This document shows, piece by piece, positions 36,944 to 47,699 of a stretch of DNA of 64,000 nt. The notes under the pieces were generated by a model. It was not told the origin of the DNA. It did not search any database and saw nothing but the letters and a program-made list of their open reading frames with translations. Location of the stretch: contig NC_031799.1 in NCBI RefSeq assembly GCF_001522545.3, positions 29,755,565 to 29,819,564 of the forward strand, written 5' to 3'. Each line of letters opens with the position of its first letter. The stretch's first letter is position 1. A program made the position numbers and the translations under genes. Source of the stretch: Parus major. Its lineage: Eukaryota > Chordata > Aves > Passeriformes > Paridae.

Positions 36944-37165
36944 TCAATGTATTGACTCACTGTGGTTGGTTAAGTTCATGCAACACATGCCCTCAAAGTC
37001 CTTGCAGCCATGTCCATGAGCTAGCAGCAGGAATCTATGACATTTGCCAGCATCACCCAAATGTTCTACTTTGGCTGCAGGACTATCAACCATCAGTGAG
37101 GAGCAGGATCTTGCAAATTCCAAGTACTGTAAGAAGGATGTCTTGGAAAATAATCTGTAAAACAA
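36944..37165 (-). pseudogene. Env transmembrane-subunit ectodomain remnant with CX6CC motif
   Basis: The minus frame encodes CKDFEGMCC at 36,980-37,006. This is the CX6CC motif (one Cys, six residues, two adjacent Cys) that links surface and transmembrane subunits in gamma-, alpha- and some betaretrovirus-like Envs. It is followed by an NLT glycosylation site. Upstream heptad-like sequence is partly out of frame. Because the anchor (36,727-36,915) is in another frame, at least one frameshift or stop separates them. Confidence 0.78.
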
Positions 37166-37418
37166 AGCTAAGCACTTCAGATATCTTGTCTGCAGATCTT
37201 CTTTCAGCCTCTTCCATCTCCTATTCCTTTGTGGATTCTTCCTCTGGTTGTTTGTAGAGTGGTTACAGGCAGGGCTTCACATTTCTGGCTGCGGTCTACT
37301 GGGGTCCTCTACCTGTGAAAACACAAGCATATCTCCTCCCCCAGGTAATTGATGGACAACAATTGGGGGTTTAGGCTCCATGAATGAACTGTTTAAAAAA
37401 TTAAAAACACATGCAATC

Positions 37419-37628
37419 TTACTGAGCCTCTCTGTAGTGGATGAGGTCTTTATTCCTCCTCTGTTTTCTTAAAAATCGAAAAATCATCAACATGAAACTG
37501 AACAAAATATACATCAACACCAACACAATCCAAACCTTTGCCTCCCACGGCCCAAGATTAAAATTATCCTCATAGGCCAGTGAGGCAGTCCCAATCAAAC
37601 TCACGTCCTCATCTTCTTCTTTCTTCTA
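37419..37628 (-). pseudogene. Small membrane-type frame inside env region, role unknown
   Basis: An uninterrupted stretch, open from a TAG at about 37,629 to the stop at 37,419. It starts with an acidic run (KKEEDEDV) and contains the first ATG-initiated product of 61 residues. Visible parts are an acidic N-terminal third, a tryptophan and a hydrophobic segment of ~19 residues (VWIVLVLMYILFSFMLMIF), then a basic RFLRKQRR cluster and a polar tail. It lies on the same strand as, and upstream of, the Env transmembrane remnant. It could be an Env signal/leader segment, a surface-subunit fragment or an accessory reading frame; the basic cluster also resembles a furin-type site. Unassigned. Confidence 0.4.
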
Positions 37629-37916
37629 CACCAGAAACAATGTACATAAAGAACTCTTAACATTTAAGATACAACTTAACAAATATGGTAACACAGTTAA
37701 CATAACAAGGGAAAAGGTCATATTCCAAAACAAAACAGTCTTTCCTTATTTTAAACTTTCATTCTAGGTTTTATACTTTCCCATAATCTGCTTGTTTTCT
37801 ACAATTTAGTTTTTGGGGCTCAATATAAGGCTATCCTTGCAGACTGGCATTAATTGCAGGGGACATATGACACAACCCAAGGATTTAGAAGTGTATGCCT
37901 TCGGTTTTACTCTTCA

Positions 37917-38041
37917 TGGTATACTTTTCCCTTTGAAGAATCTATGAATAATCATCATATTGAAGGTGACAAAACCAAATGTTATATTACCACCATCCAG
38001 AGCCACCACAAAGTAGGTCCAGTTAAAACAGGCAAACACTA
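37917..38041 (-). pseudogene. Possible Env surface-subunit scrap
   Basis: About 41 codons on the minus strand with two close N-glycosylation sequons (NWT and NIT) and aromatic residues, ending at a stop at 37,914. Position upstream of the other env pieces fits a surface-subunit remnant. Too short for certainty. Confidence 0.3.
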
Positions 38042-38061
38042 ACATGAACTTTGTATTAGCA

Positions 38062-39215
38062 TAATGTATGCATCAGCATACTCAGTTACAAAAACCTAAC
38101 ATTAAAAGCCAGAAATAAAAATGAAAGGTATTTATTCTAACCTGCGTGTCAGCTGCAGTCAACCATGATGGCATCACACAAATGGATACATGTACAAAGC
38201 CATGAGATAGAAGCTAAAACTTTATTAATAACAGGAGTGCTTTGGCAGATTTGATTTCGTGGAGTTGTGGTATTTCTTATTTCTACGGCAATCTGAGAGA
38301 TATAAACTCTATACCCTACACATAACATATTCTGCTAAACAAAGCAAAATGCCTTGAGACAATTCTAAGTTTAGAGTTCTAGCCCATGCTTTGTTTATAT
38401 AATATTTATTAAATCAGCACTCCCAAAAGTCAGATTTGGGTATCAGAAAAATGCATTAGATAATTGTCAGTCAGTTTGCTCCTTTGGCAGTATTTTTATG
38501 CTGTCTTAATGGCATCACCTGAGATTTTTGGACATAATATTCCAAATTATAGTCTGTGATAAATTCTTAGAAAATTCTCTTTGAATTTCCACAGCAAGAA
38601 ACTTTGTTTAAAAATGTTCTTAGGTTTAGGTTGCTGTTCTGTATAATATATTAACCCTGAAAATAAATCATTATTAAAGCTTTGCAAATTATTGTTTCTT
38701 CATTTCAGATAATGTACCTCAGCTTTTCTAACTGTTCACAAGATACCAGCAAGAAGTTAGTTACCCTGAAAGCTATATTACTACATATATACACAGCAAT
38801 ATACTTTTTATTTATTTATTTATTTATATATTACTATATATATATTACTATATATATATATATGACATAAATTGTTTGAAGTCAAAACAAAGTGCAGATA
38901 CAAAAATAAACAAACACTAGGTATTAATGAATTGGAAGAATCCAGAAATTGTCATATACATGAATCATGTAAACCTTGCTGAATGGAAGCAGCTTGAATC
39001 ATCTGTTTGCAGTAGAACTAATAAAGTCCACAACTAGTTCTGAATGAAATTTCTCCTGACATTGGAAAACTTCAGGTCATTTCCATTCAGGGCAGCCACA
39101 TAAAGAAAAGTGAAAAGTCCAAGATAGGTGGCATCAACCCTACAAAGCAAACCTTCATTATAGTTGTGTAGATTATAGCCAAATCTAGGTATTTATCCGT
39201 TAATCCAAAATTTAT
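38062..39215. other. AT-rich interior of the LTR-bounded element, not recognisably viral
   Basis: About 1.15 kb where gag-pol or early env would be expected. It has stops in all frames, a TTTA/TA low-complexity tract at 38,806-38,864, and no Asp-protease, YxDD or zinc-knuckle motifs that I could see. It resembles ordinary host intergenic DNA. Confidence 0.5.
38806..38864. repeat. (TTTA)n / (TA)n tract
   Basis: Five TTTA units followed by TA runs interrupted by TTACTA twice. Confidence 0.9.
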
Positions 39216-39915
39216 AGCCTGGCGCCAGACGGTGGTTTCCAGGCAACGGAGTTGTTGGGAGTTGGGCTCCGAGTTTGAGTTGCGGCGGGAGCGCGGCCCC
39301 GCTCCGCTCCATCCAAAGGGGCTTGGCTCTGCTGTGGGCCGCCCCCGCTGCTGTCGGTAGCTGTCAGAGGGCCGTCCGACCCTGGGGGCCACGGCAGTGT
39401 GGTGCCGGTCGGGGCGGAGACCCCGGACACAGCGCTCGTTCGCCGAGGGCAGAACGCCCCACGGCTGGAAAGCTGCGCGGCCCAGGGCGGGAGACGGCCG
39501 CTGTCCCCCAGCTGCCGGGGTGTCCCGGGCCCAGCACGGCGGCTGCCGCCCAGGGCCCGGGACTGGTGAGTGGCCGAGGCGGTACAATAGCAGTCGATTT
39601 AATGCAGCTGGAGTGAAAGATGGTGTACCTCCTGTTGTTAGCCGGGGAGGAGGGGCGAGGAAAAAGCGCGGAAAGAGGAGGGACGGAGCGGGAAGGAGCC
39701 GGGACGGTGCCGGCGCTGCCCTCGGGGGTCCCTGAGGGAGGGGAGCGCGGGGGACGCAATGGCGGGGCGAGCCAACGCTTCCAAAGCCGCGTTCCACTCC
39801 AGGGCAGCCCGAAAGAGGGGGACACGAGACAGCAGGAGCTGCAAATCGCACAGGCTCCTGTGTTTCCAACAGGCTCTGATCTCGTGTCCTGCTCCCAGGA
39901 TCAGAGGGAAGGGGA
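39216..39915 (+). promoter_or_regulatory. CpG-island-like block with candidate first exon
   Basis: About 700 bp of strikingly GC- and CpG-rich sequence in an otherwise AT-rich window. It starts at a sharp boundary near GGCGCCAGACGG (39,221). On the plus strand it has an RFX X-box-like site (39,235-39,247) and a good 5' splice site CTG/GTGAGTGG at 39,566, as in a host gene's promoter plus first exon. Long open frames occur on both strands (up to 260 codons on minus, 39,087-39,869), but they are proline-, arginine- and glycine-rich, as expected of CpG-rich DNA. No start codon with a clear downstream gene was found. It is bounded on the right by the nested LTR. Alternative: a GC-rich remnant of viral gag. 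Confidence 0.55.
39235..39247 (+). promoter_or_regulatory. RFX X-box-like site
   Basis: GTTTCCAGGCAAC fits the two half-sites of an X-box (GTNRCC-type and RGYAAC-type) with a shortened spacer. X-boxes are bound by RFX factors and are common in ciliary gene promoters. Sequence match only. Confidence 0.45.
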
Positions 39916-39921
39916 CAGTCT

Positions 39922-40446
39922 TGTTATGAATACTCTATTTTCGTGAGTTACTAGTTCATGAAGTTTATATAAGTTACATGGGGATTGTACTGGAATGCTG
40001 TAAATGAAGGGTTTTAGTCATGAGGGAGGTATGGAGAGCAGAGTTTGGGAACTTTCTGGAAATAAATAGTATGACAAAGACAATGGACTATGATTGGAAG
40101 ATAATCCCACCAATGAAAAGCACTTAGACAAATGATTTGTGTACCACGCTCTGTGATATGGACCAATAGGAGAGCCCAGATTTAATCAGTTGAATGAGAA
40201 TTCCAAAGTGTACCAATCAAACTTATAAAAAGGGGTAAGGATGAAGAGTCACGGTCTTCCGAATGAGCCAAACTCCCGAGGAACGCCCAGCCGTGTCATC
40301 TCTGTGCGGGCTGTTAATTGTTATAAGTTATCTGGCTTGTCAAGTGGGCTCTGGGCTTATCCTGGGACCCTGTCCTCAATTAGTGATTGTTTTGGTTAAT
40401 AAACTAGAATATACTTTCCAGAAAGTGTCAGCCTCCATTTATAACA
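39922..40446 (+). mobile_element. Nested ERV1-like solo LTR
   Basis: It begins TGTTATGAAT and ends 'catttataaca', giving perfect 6-bp inverted termini TGTTAT...ATAACA. Inside, on the plus strand, are CCAAT boxes (for example 'gtaccaatcaaac' near 40,209), a TATA box (TATAAAA at 40,224-40,230), and AATAAA at 40,398-40,403. This is the U3-R-U5 order of a retroviral LTR of ~525 bp. Flanking tetramers GTCT and GCCT differ by one base and could be a 4-bp target duplication as in gammaretrovirus-like elements. There is no internal sequence or partner LTR. The promoter elements look intact. Confidence 0.8.
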
Positions 40447-40990
40447 GCCTCAAGTCAGGAAATGCTCGTGAAGCTGGGATAGCAGCACGAGGTGGGAAGA
40501 GAAGCCGCGGGCATGTTCCCGCCTGCTCTGCAGCCCTGGAACTATGGTGGTGGTGGTGGTGGTGGACAGGGTGGCAGCACTTGTCATGTTTCAATGTTTC
40601 TAGCATCGCACTGCTTGCCATGCTGCTGAGAAAATTGCAACAGAGACAATTTATGATTTTAAGCTCTCGCTTCCTGTCGTCCTTCCTGTGAGCTGATAGA
40701 ATTAACTTAAAATGTCCATAGACATCCCATTCTACAGCTGACATACTGGAGCACATCTTAAAACTTGGACTGGGATATGATATACCTTCCTGGTTAGGGT
40801 AGGATGATGGGTAGAATGTTCCTTTTTGGCTTACCTGCAGCTCCCAGAGGGGCTCCTGGGTCAGCTGGTCACTTCTCTGAGGGCTGCCCAAACACCAAAA
40901 AATCTGGCCAGGCCTGGCACAATCAAAAAAACTCTGGAAGAAAGGTACAGCACCTCCACTGGATCCAGCACAGGAAACCTTTAATATCAA
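40447..40990 (-). other. Proviral 5' leader with splice donor
   Basis: Minus-strand sequence after the primer-binding site. A strong 5' splice site, CTGCAG/GTAAGCC on minus, lies at about 40,834. It would serve the subgenomic env mRNA. A 183-codon minus frame (40,439-40,990) is open but contains a histidine run from a trinucleotide repeat and no gag motif, so it is not called as a gene. Confidence 0.5.
40545..40565. repeat. (GGT)n trinucleotide repeat
   Basis: Seven TGG/GGT units; would read as a histidine run on the minus strand. Confidence 0.95.
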
Positions 40991-41008
40991 GTCCCTGTGC
41001 AGGCTCCA
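40991..41008 (-). promoter_or_regulatory. Primer-binding site, lysine-tRNA-like
   Basis: On the minus strand TGGAGCCTGCACAGGGAC begins 2 nt after the 5' LTR. It matches the tRNA-Lys3-type site TGGCGCCCGAACAGGGAC at 15 of 18 positions. This supports assignment to lysine-primed (ERVK/betaretrovirus-like) elements and sets the transcription direction as minus. Confidence 0.8.
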
Positions 41009-41010
41009 CT

Positions 41011-41396
41011 TGTCGCATTTCAGCTTTGCAACTTCAGACCCAGGCCAGCCGGGAGTGGTGTGGAAAATAATGGGATGGGTTTGGCTGGGTGATCCAAAAA
41101 GTAGAACTGATTTAATGGCAAATTAACAGATGGCAGAAGGCAAACACACAGTGTAGGGTCAACCACAAAAGGCAAAAAAAGGGTGGGTACAACAGTATAC
41201 ATATGGAAGATCTGAGGGTAGATCTGAAGGCAGGGTTGCAATCACAGACTGAGATTAGGAATATTAAAAGTAATGCAGCAAACAACAACCAATCAGGGGA
41301 GAGAACTAAGAACATTTTGGAAGCATAACCTTATATGAACAGGCTTGCTATCATCCCATGATCTTAAGTTGATGCCCAACCAGTTCTATCTCCACA
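41011..41396 (-). repeat. 5' LTR of the ERVK-like provirus
   Basis: 386 bp, matching 36,313-36,697. On minus it begins TGTGGAGATAGAACTGG at 41,396 and ends 'tgcgaca' at 41,011. The TATA box of the partner is altered here (TATACATA on plus near 41,197), so this upstream promoter is probably weakened. A 4-nt insertion (ACCA) near 41,379 distinguishes it from the 3' LTR. Confidence 0.85.
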
Positions 41397-44300
41397 GGGA
41401 ATTATTAAAATGCCTTAGAGGATCCCATATATTTTCTAATCTCTTTAGAAACATGAAAGAAATACTCTTGCCCATGCTCAGGCGGTGGACAGAGGTTGAA
41501 TGTGTGTTGGTTAAATGAACCCAGATGATACTAGTGATGCAAATTTGGAGTCTCCTTGGAATAACAAAGCATTCCCAACAAAAAACTTCAAAGCGGTAGG
41601 TGATTTTAGTTTTTCTTAGGTAAGAAAAAAAAGAACTTTCAAGTACTTTCACTAATACCTTTGCATTACTGTGCATTTCTGTCAAACACTTTACATGGAA
41701 ACAGTTTTTCAGGTTTTTTTGGACCGAGGAAAGCATTTATACTGCTTACAGGTATTATTGCTTATCTATCAATTTCTTATAAATCAGTTTTTCTGGCTTA
41801 ACCTGGTTTAAGAACCTTTAAATACTTGCTTACTGTGCTAGGATGAAAAAATCCACAACAAACCAACAAACTTTTACACATTATTTCAAATTAGAGGAGA
41901 AGTTATGTCTTTAAAAATTATTTATTTTATATAGGGATATATGTTTACACAGTCTTTCTCCGTTTCACTGTGCCAGTGGAATAGCCCTTGTTATCAACCT
42001 GTGAGATATGAAGAGTATGGTTTTCTCTTCAGAAATGCAGTAAAGTGTCCTGGGGCTTGGGGAGCACTGAGTGCACGTGCACCATACAGAATCAAGAAGG
42101 AGGTTTTCTTAGCATGTAAAGAGGGATGCACTTTGGTAGTTATGCCACTTTTTTATTCTGATCTCTGTGCAACTTGAGCTTTGCCAGGGAGACATACCAA
42201 CCACAATGTTGATAAACAACTTGACTAGTCATTTAAATTAATAAGTAGCCAAATTTCATTTATCTGCCCAAAAGTTTTCAGTTGAATATATCTGCTTCTA
42301 CAATTATCTGCCAATTGTCACCGTATACAACCAAGTGAAAATCAATCCATTTCTGAAGTGGCCATACGAAATCCTAGCAGCAGCATGTATTTCTGGATTT
42401 TTGAAACACTTGCATCATGGTCGGTGAAAAGATAGCGGTAAACCACTACAGTGCTCTACTGCTATTAAACAGTGTCCTCGGAAAACAAGATAATGAAGGT
42501 TATCTGTATTACTTTCCTGGCTTCTGACTTTCTTTCATTCATCATCACTTCTGACACACTGACACAGGGAAATCTAGTATGCAGTTCTTAGAGAGAAATG
42601 CCTTGGCCAAAAGGTTTGAAAAACATCGCACAAGTCTGCTGTTTTGCTGTTTTGTTAATCAGATATGTTCTGCCTCTAACTTAATTTACTTCTGAGTAGA
42701 ACACACCATTACTCACACTTACATCACGACACACTGACAGGCAACAAATTTCTGTCTCTTTAGATTTTTAAGATTAAAATAATGATGAAAGAAGCTATTT
42801 TTTAAATATAGGAAATATAACATAAAAAAGATTATTAATGGACTTTCTGGGAGAGATCGCTTGAGAGAAAAAGAATACCTGTCCATGAAATCAACAAGTC
42901 TCATTTAATTGAGAATACCTGCTTTGCTTCTTTTTCCCCCTTTATTTTAATATCACTTTGACTTTGCTTAGGAGGTAGGTGTAGATCACGAGGTGGGGAA
43001 ATTTCAGAGAAGTTGTGAATGTCACCCTCAGGAGCCCACATCAAGTACACAAACAACAAAGAACCCAAGCAATCTTTAATCTGGCAAACAAAGGCATAAC
43101 AACTTGAACAAGCAGCATCTTGAGCAAAGAAAAATGGAAAAAAAGTGCAAATTTTAACAGTGGGAATAATTAGCTGTTAGAATAGCTCACCATAAAAGGT
43201 AGGATCACCACTGCTCAAACTCTTTGATAGAGTTTTTTTCTGAAAGAAATTTATTCAAACAAAAATTGTTAGATTCAATGCAGGTATTACTTTGGATTTT
43301 ATGCAAATTGTTAGACTAAATGAACATACTCTTTAGCCTTATTGATAACTGAAAATAAATGTCTTTTTTATCTAGTACTGGAGTATGATGGAAGCAAGGT
43401 GAGTTAAACTTACCAATGTCTTACATGCTTCAAGAGGAACTAGAATGGTAAATGTAGTATTTATCTACTTGCATAGATGGCAAGTATTTTGCAAAGAACA
43501 CACTGTGTGTGTTCTCAGTACCAGAGAATGTAAACACATTGTAATGTTTTCTTCACCCTTTAATATCTGTATTGTTTTGGTTGTACACATTGGTATACAT
43601 AACACCAATAAATGATGAATTCTATAAATTCCTTTGAACAATAACTTGCTAATATTTTCAGCAGCAAAGAGAAAGTGAGTTTGCTTGGGTCAATGGGTTC
43701 AGTCATAACTTCTCCTTCAAAGAAATAATCAGCTGAGGATTATGATAAGTTGTGACATTATGCACATCAGATGAAAAAAAAAAGATTCATTTACCTTTAA
43801 TTTTATTGGCAGTCTATGATTTGTTATGGGTTCCTTATTCAACAATATTTTCCTCAGACTGTTGAGTCTACTATCCAGTTTAGAGTCAGTGGAGAGGCAA
43901 TTAAAGGATTTTATCAATAACTCTTGTGGACAACAGCATACTGGGAATTTTAGATAGGCATCTCAGTCTGTACATAAAGATTTGACCATTGTGTACACCC
44001 TTTCCCCTGCATGTATGGAAGAACACAGTTGTCAAACTGACTCGACAACTGAACAGTTCTTTAATAAACCAAAGCATGCTGAAATCATTTCAGAGCTGTC
44101 TAACAAAGTCATACTGCGTAGGACACAGTCTCATATGTCAAATTCTGAACTGATGGGTGTGAATAAGAGAGCCTTTGTCACAATTTGATTTGTGCTGAAA
44201 ATATTGATAAGTGTACCGCAAGTCCCCTAATGGACATAAAGAAACTCAGAATCAACTATGCAATATTGAAAGAAAAATAAAGGGCAAAAGAAGAGAAATA

Positions 44301-47300
44301 TAGGTGTTATGAAATCAAGGACATTTTAAGCCACTCTCTTAATTCTTTTAAGATGAAAAGCTGGGGGAAAAAGCAGAGATGAAGACAAGGGGCTCTTCCC
44401 AAACTAAGCAGAAGACCAAACTCCAGATAAAAAATACTGTCTCTATATAAGCTACTCTGAAGAAGAGTAGAATTGAAAAGAAAATTTGAAACCTAATGAA
44501 AGGGTGTGTATGTCTATTATAAGATGTAAGTACAAACAAGGATTGCTGTTTTAGAGATTGCATTACAAATTTTTGTTCTGTGCAGTGCGATACACTGGGT
44601 ATATTACAGTACTGGACAAGGTAAATCTGGCCATAACACAAATCCAATTCAGCTAGCCTAGTTCATGCCAGAACAAGCCACCAGATAAGTTTCAAGGCCT
44701 TAGCCCTTCCGTTTCCATTCAAGATTACTTGCAAGCACACAACTGGCCAGAGATCTGGGTGGAGAGAGATCCCAGCCAATACCTATCTAAGCCTGGGGGT
44801 TTTGAACCAACCATACATGTAAATTCCAAACAAGAAAACAGGCTGCTGTTTTGTCTGATGAGCAAGAGGACTCAAGTCGTGGTTTCTATCTCCAGCCCAC
44901 AACCCACACATAACAGAGCTGGATACTTCATCCTCCATCTGTGAAGTCTTTTCCTGATTAACCTGACTTCTCTTAAGAATTTTACATACTCAACATTTAA
45001 CTTTTTGTCAAAGGCTTTATGTTAGGCAGTGGATAGGTGTCTTTGTTTGAATCCATAGACAGAAAAAATGAAAGAAAGTTAAAAAAAAAAAGACCCAAAA
45101 CATTAATAAGCCTTTAAAATTCTGGACATAACATTAAATGGAGACCCTGCAGGCTGCCTTTGAAAATGTCTGACATTTCTACACATATGTGACAGGATGC
45201 AAAAGGATAATGAGAAGGGGCAGGGAAGACAAAATATTAGGCTGCATCTCTTTTGTCTTGCCAAATTAAAATCCTGGAGGACGTTTTTTTATACCATAGA
45301 TATATTTATATGTATTATGTAAGGGAAATTTTAAGCATAGTCTTGCAGTGGTGAAAGAAGAAAAATTTTTATTTACTTAAGTAAGTAAAATATAAGTTCT
45401 GCTCTAGTGTTTCCTCTGATAGATATATGATTCATTTGTCTATTTTAAGTCACTTTGACACATCTGATATAATTTAGCAAATATTTAGAGAATATTGGCC
45501 AGTAGACAAAAAGAACATAAGCAATATAGTGGGGCAGAAGCATTTGTTTTGTGCCCTCAAAAGAACATATTATTCTAGTAGGCAAAAGGATAAAAAAGTT
45601 ACCTGGTTTCTTTGCTATGGGAAAATGGAAGGAAAATTTTCACTTAATGAACAAACAAATGTTATTTTCCTACATTAAGACACAGTAACAAACAAGGAAA
45701 GAAAGTGGAGATAAAAGCCCACTTCACAGTGCTCTGGGATGTTTGAATGTTTTTTGCTGACCTTCAACAGAATCACAGGTTAATCCTCAGATTTGTTAAT
45801 GTGAAGTTTAGGTAGTTGGGGTTGCTGAACAAGAGAAAACTGAGGCTCAAAACAAGTAACCGTAACTGAATTTGCAAAGGCCTTTCTTGTCTTCTTCTTT
45901 CCCTTACTGTGGTCCAAGTAGAGATTGTCAGGGTCTCTGTATTACAGCCAGTTACATTCTACTTTCTACAGAACTATAAATTTCCAGATACGACCTGCAT
46001 ATCCATTTGTATGCACTGAATTAGAAAGGCGTATAAAATGCCACAGCTTTAGAAGACAAAATTTGTTTGGTAACAAATGTACACATACTTCCTCGCCCAC
46101 ATTTTTCCCCCTCAAATAATTACTTCAAGTTGAAGAAAGCTTACTAAAAGTGTATTGTGAACCAATTTTTTTGTTAGTAAAGAGAGAAGAGGTGGAACTG
46201 AGCTAAGAATGGTTTCAGGAACTGTGTGTTTCACAGTTTCTTTGACTTCAAAATATTTCTCGAAAAGATTTTCAGTGTTGATACATAGGGAACATTTCAG
46301 TTACTCCTGCTCACACATACCTTGGCTTCCTTCGTGGTGTAATGATACAAAGGTCAAATTCTTGCATTTTCTGAGATTTGTAAATTATTTTCTTTCTCTT
46401 AACTTCTGGAAAAAAAACCCCAAAAAACAGTACAAGATATCATTGGTTCTGCAAGACCAAAGAGAATGCTGCACAGAGAACTAATAAACCAATTTTAATC
46501 TTTCCCCAATATGTAACAAAATGTAACACCATAACATATGTTCTCCTTGAAAACTGGTTTTAAAAAGCAATTAATTTTAAAGAACTATTGGATTTCATGT
46601 TCTATGAGTGCAAAGATAAACAATGAAAAGTATTTTAAGTGTTAGACATTATAGCATAGAACATGAAGTGTTTAAGTATTTTCTCTGTAAGATTTAATCA
46701 CACCAAGAAGTGTTAGTTGATCATAGTACCATTTCTTTATCTATTTGTATGCCATTGCATTTATTTCTGCTAGATTTTATATCCAGACCCTGAAATGGAT
46801 GCCATCCACTGCAGAATAGATAAGTACTAGGCCAAGGGACTCCTTCATTTTTTGCAGCATCTCTTATCCTAGTCCTGCAGATTCCTACCTGGGTTTGCTG
46901 TAGCTTTTATCCAGAGCATTTATAACTCTCAGTGGGTTATTTACTTGACCTTTTTTCTGCTATTTCCTCCTAGCATTTTTTTTACTTAAACCTCAAGCTT
47001 TCCATGGCACCCTTCTCGTGTGACTAGGGAATTGCAGGTAGAGATGAATAAAGCACATGCATGCAGAACCTGTATGCAGATGCATGTGTCTTCACCCCTG
47101 CAAAAGCTTTGTTTGCCATTTTTCACAAACTCAGACTGCATTTTTTGTTCACATTTGCTACTATTGTGAGTGAAATCTTCCCTGATATCTCCTTTTTTCA
47201 GGAAATGAAACAGACAACATTCACAAACGTAAGTTCACCAGCCACAGAGGAAACCAGTGTTTAGATAGATGATTACTGTACAAGAAGACTTTTTTCAGCA

Positions 47301-47699
47301 ATGGAAAACACTGAAATAAATACCCATAAACCCTCCACTTATGTTGACTTTGTAATGTCAGCAAGAATAAATGCAAAATTTAGGCTTTTTGTAGGTTCTG
47401 AACAAATATTTTATTAAGTTTTATCCATGTAGATTTTGCAAAACACTCTCCTCCCCCCTCAACTTTTGCTTTGAATTTCAAGTTAGACACTCAGATTCTC
47501 AAGGCAAAATTGCTGAGTATCACCTGGTTTACTGTTGAAATCTTGAAAATCTGCATATTTCATATCATGCAAAATTGTGACATGACCCACTTTGAATACA
47601 ATTAATTAACCAAAAATAAAATGGATGTTTCTTTCCCCTTGCAATATGAAAATTAAGCAGAAACACATTCTTAATTAATCTTTAAAGCTCAAGAATGTT

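Larger units (their letters stand above)
36313..41396 (-). mobile_element. ERVK/betaretrovirus-like provirus with non-canonical interior
   Basis: Two LTRs of ~385 bp in the same orientation bound the element. On the minus strand the order is: 5' LTR (41,396-41,011), lysine-tRNA-like primer-binding site, leader with splice donor, interior, env remnants, polypurine tract, 3' LTR (36,697-36,313). Flanks are GGGAAA (36,307-36,312) and GGGAAT (41,397-41,402), a 5/6 match of the length used by ERVK elements. The interior is only ~4.3 kb. I recognised env pieces near the 3' LTR but no gag, protease, reverse transcriptase or integrase. Instead there is an AT-rich block, a GC-rich block and a nested LTR. 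The element is dead as a virus. Confidence 0.8.

Noticed and set aside
39087..39869. 260-codon minus-strand frame
   Set aside because: Pro/Arg/Gly-rich composition and simultaneous long frames on the other strand are what CpG-rich DNA gives. No domain was recognised, so I describe the block as an island, not a gene.
40439..40990. 183-codon minus-strand frame, possible gag start
   Set aside because: It covers the primer-binding-site-proximal leader, contains the splice donor and a trinucleotide-repeat histidine run, and shows no gag motif.
43495..43516. Palindrome AGAACACAC / GTGTGTTCT resembling a steroid-receptor element
   Set aside because: The half-sites are 9 nt apart instead of 3, so it does not fit the receptor element; it is a small GT-rich palindrome.
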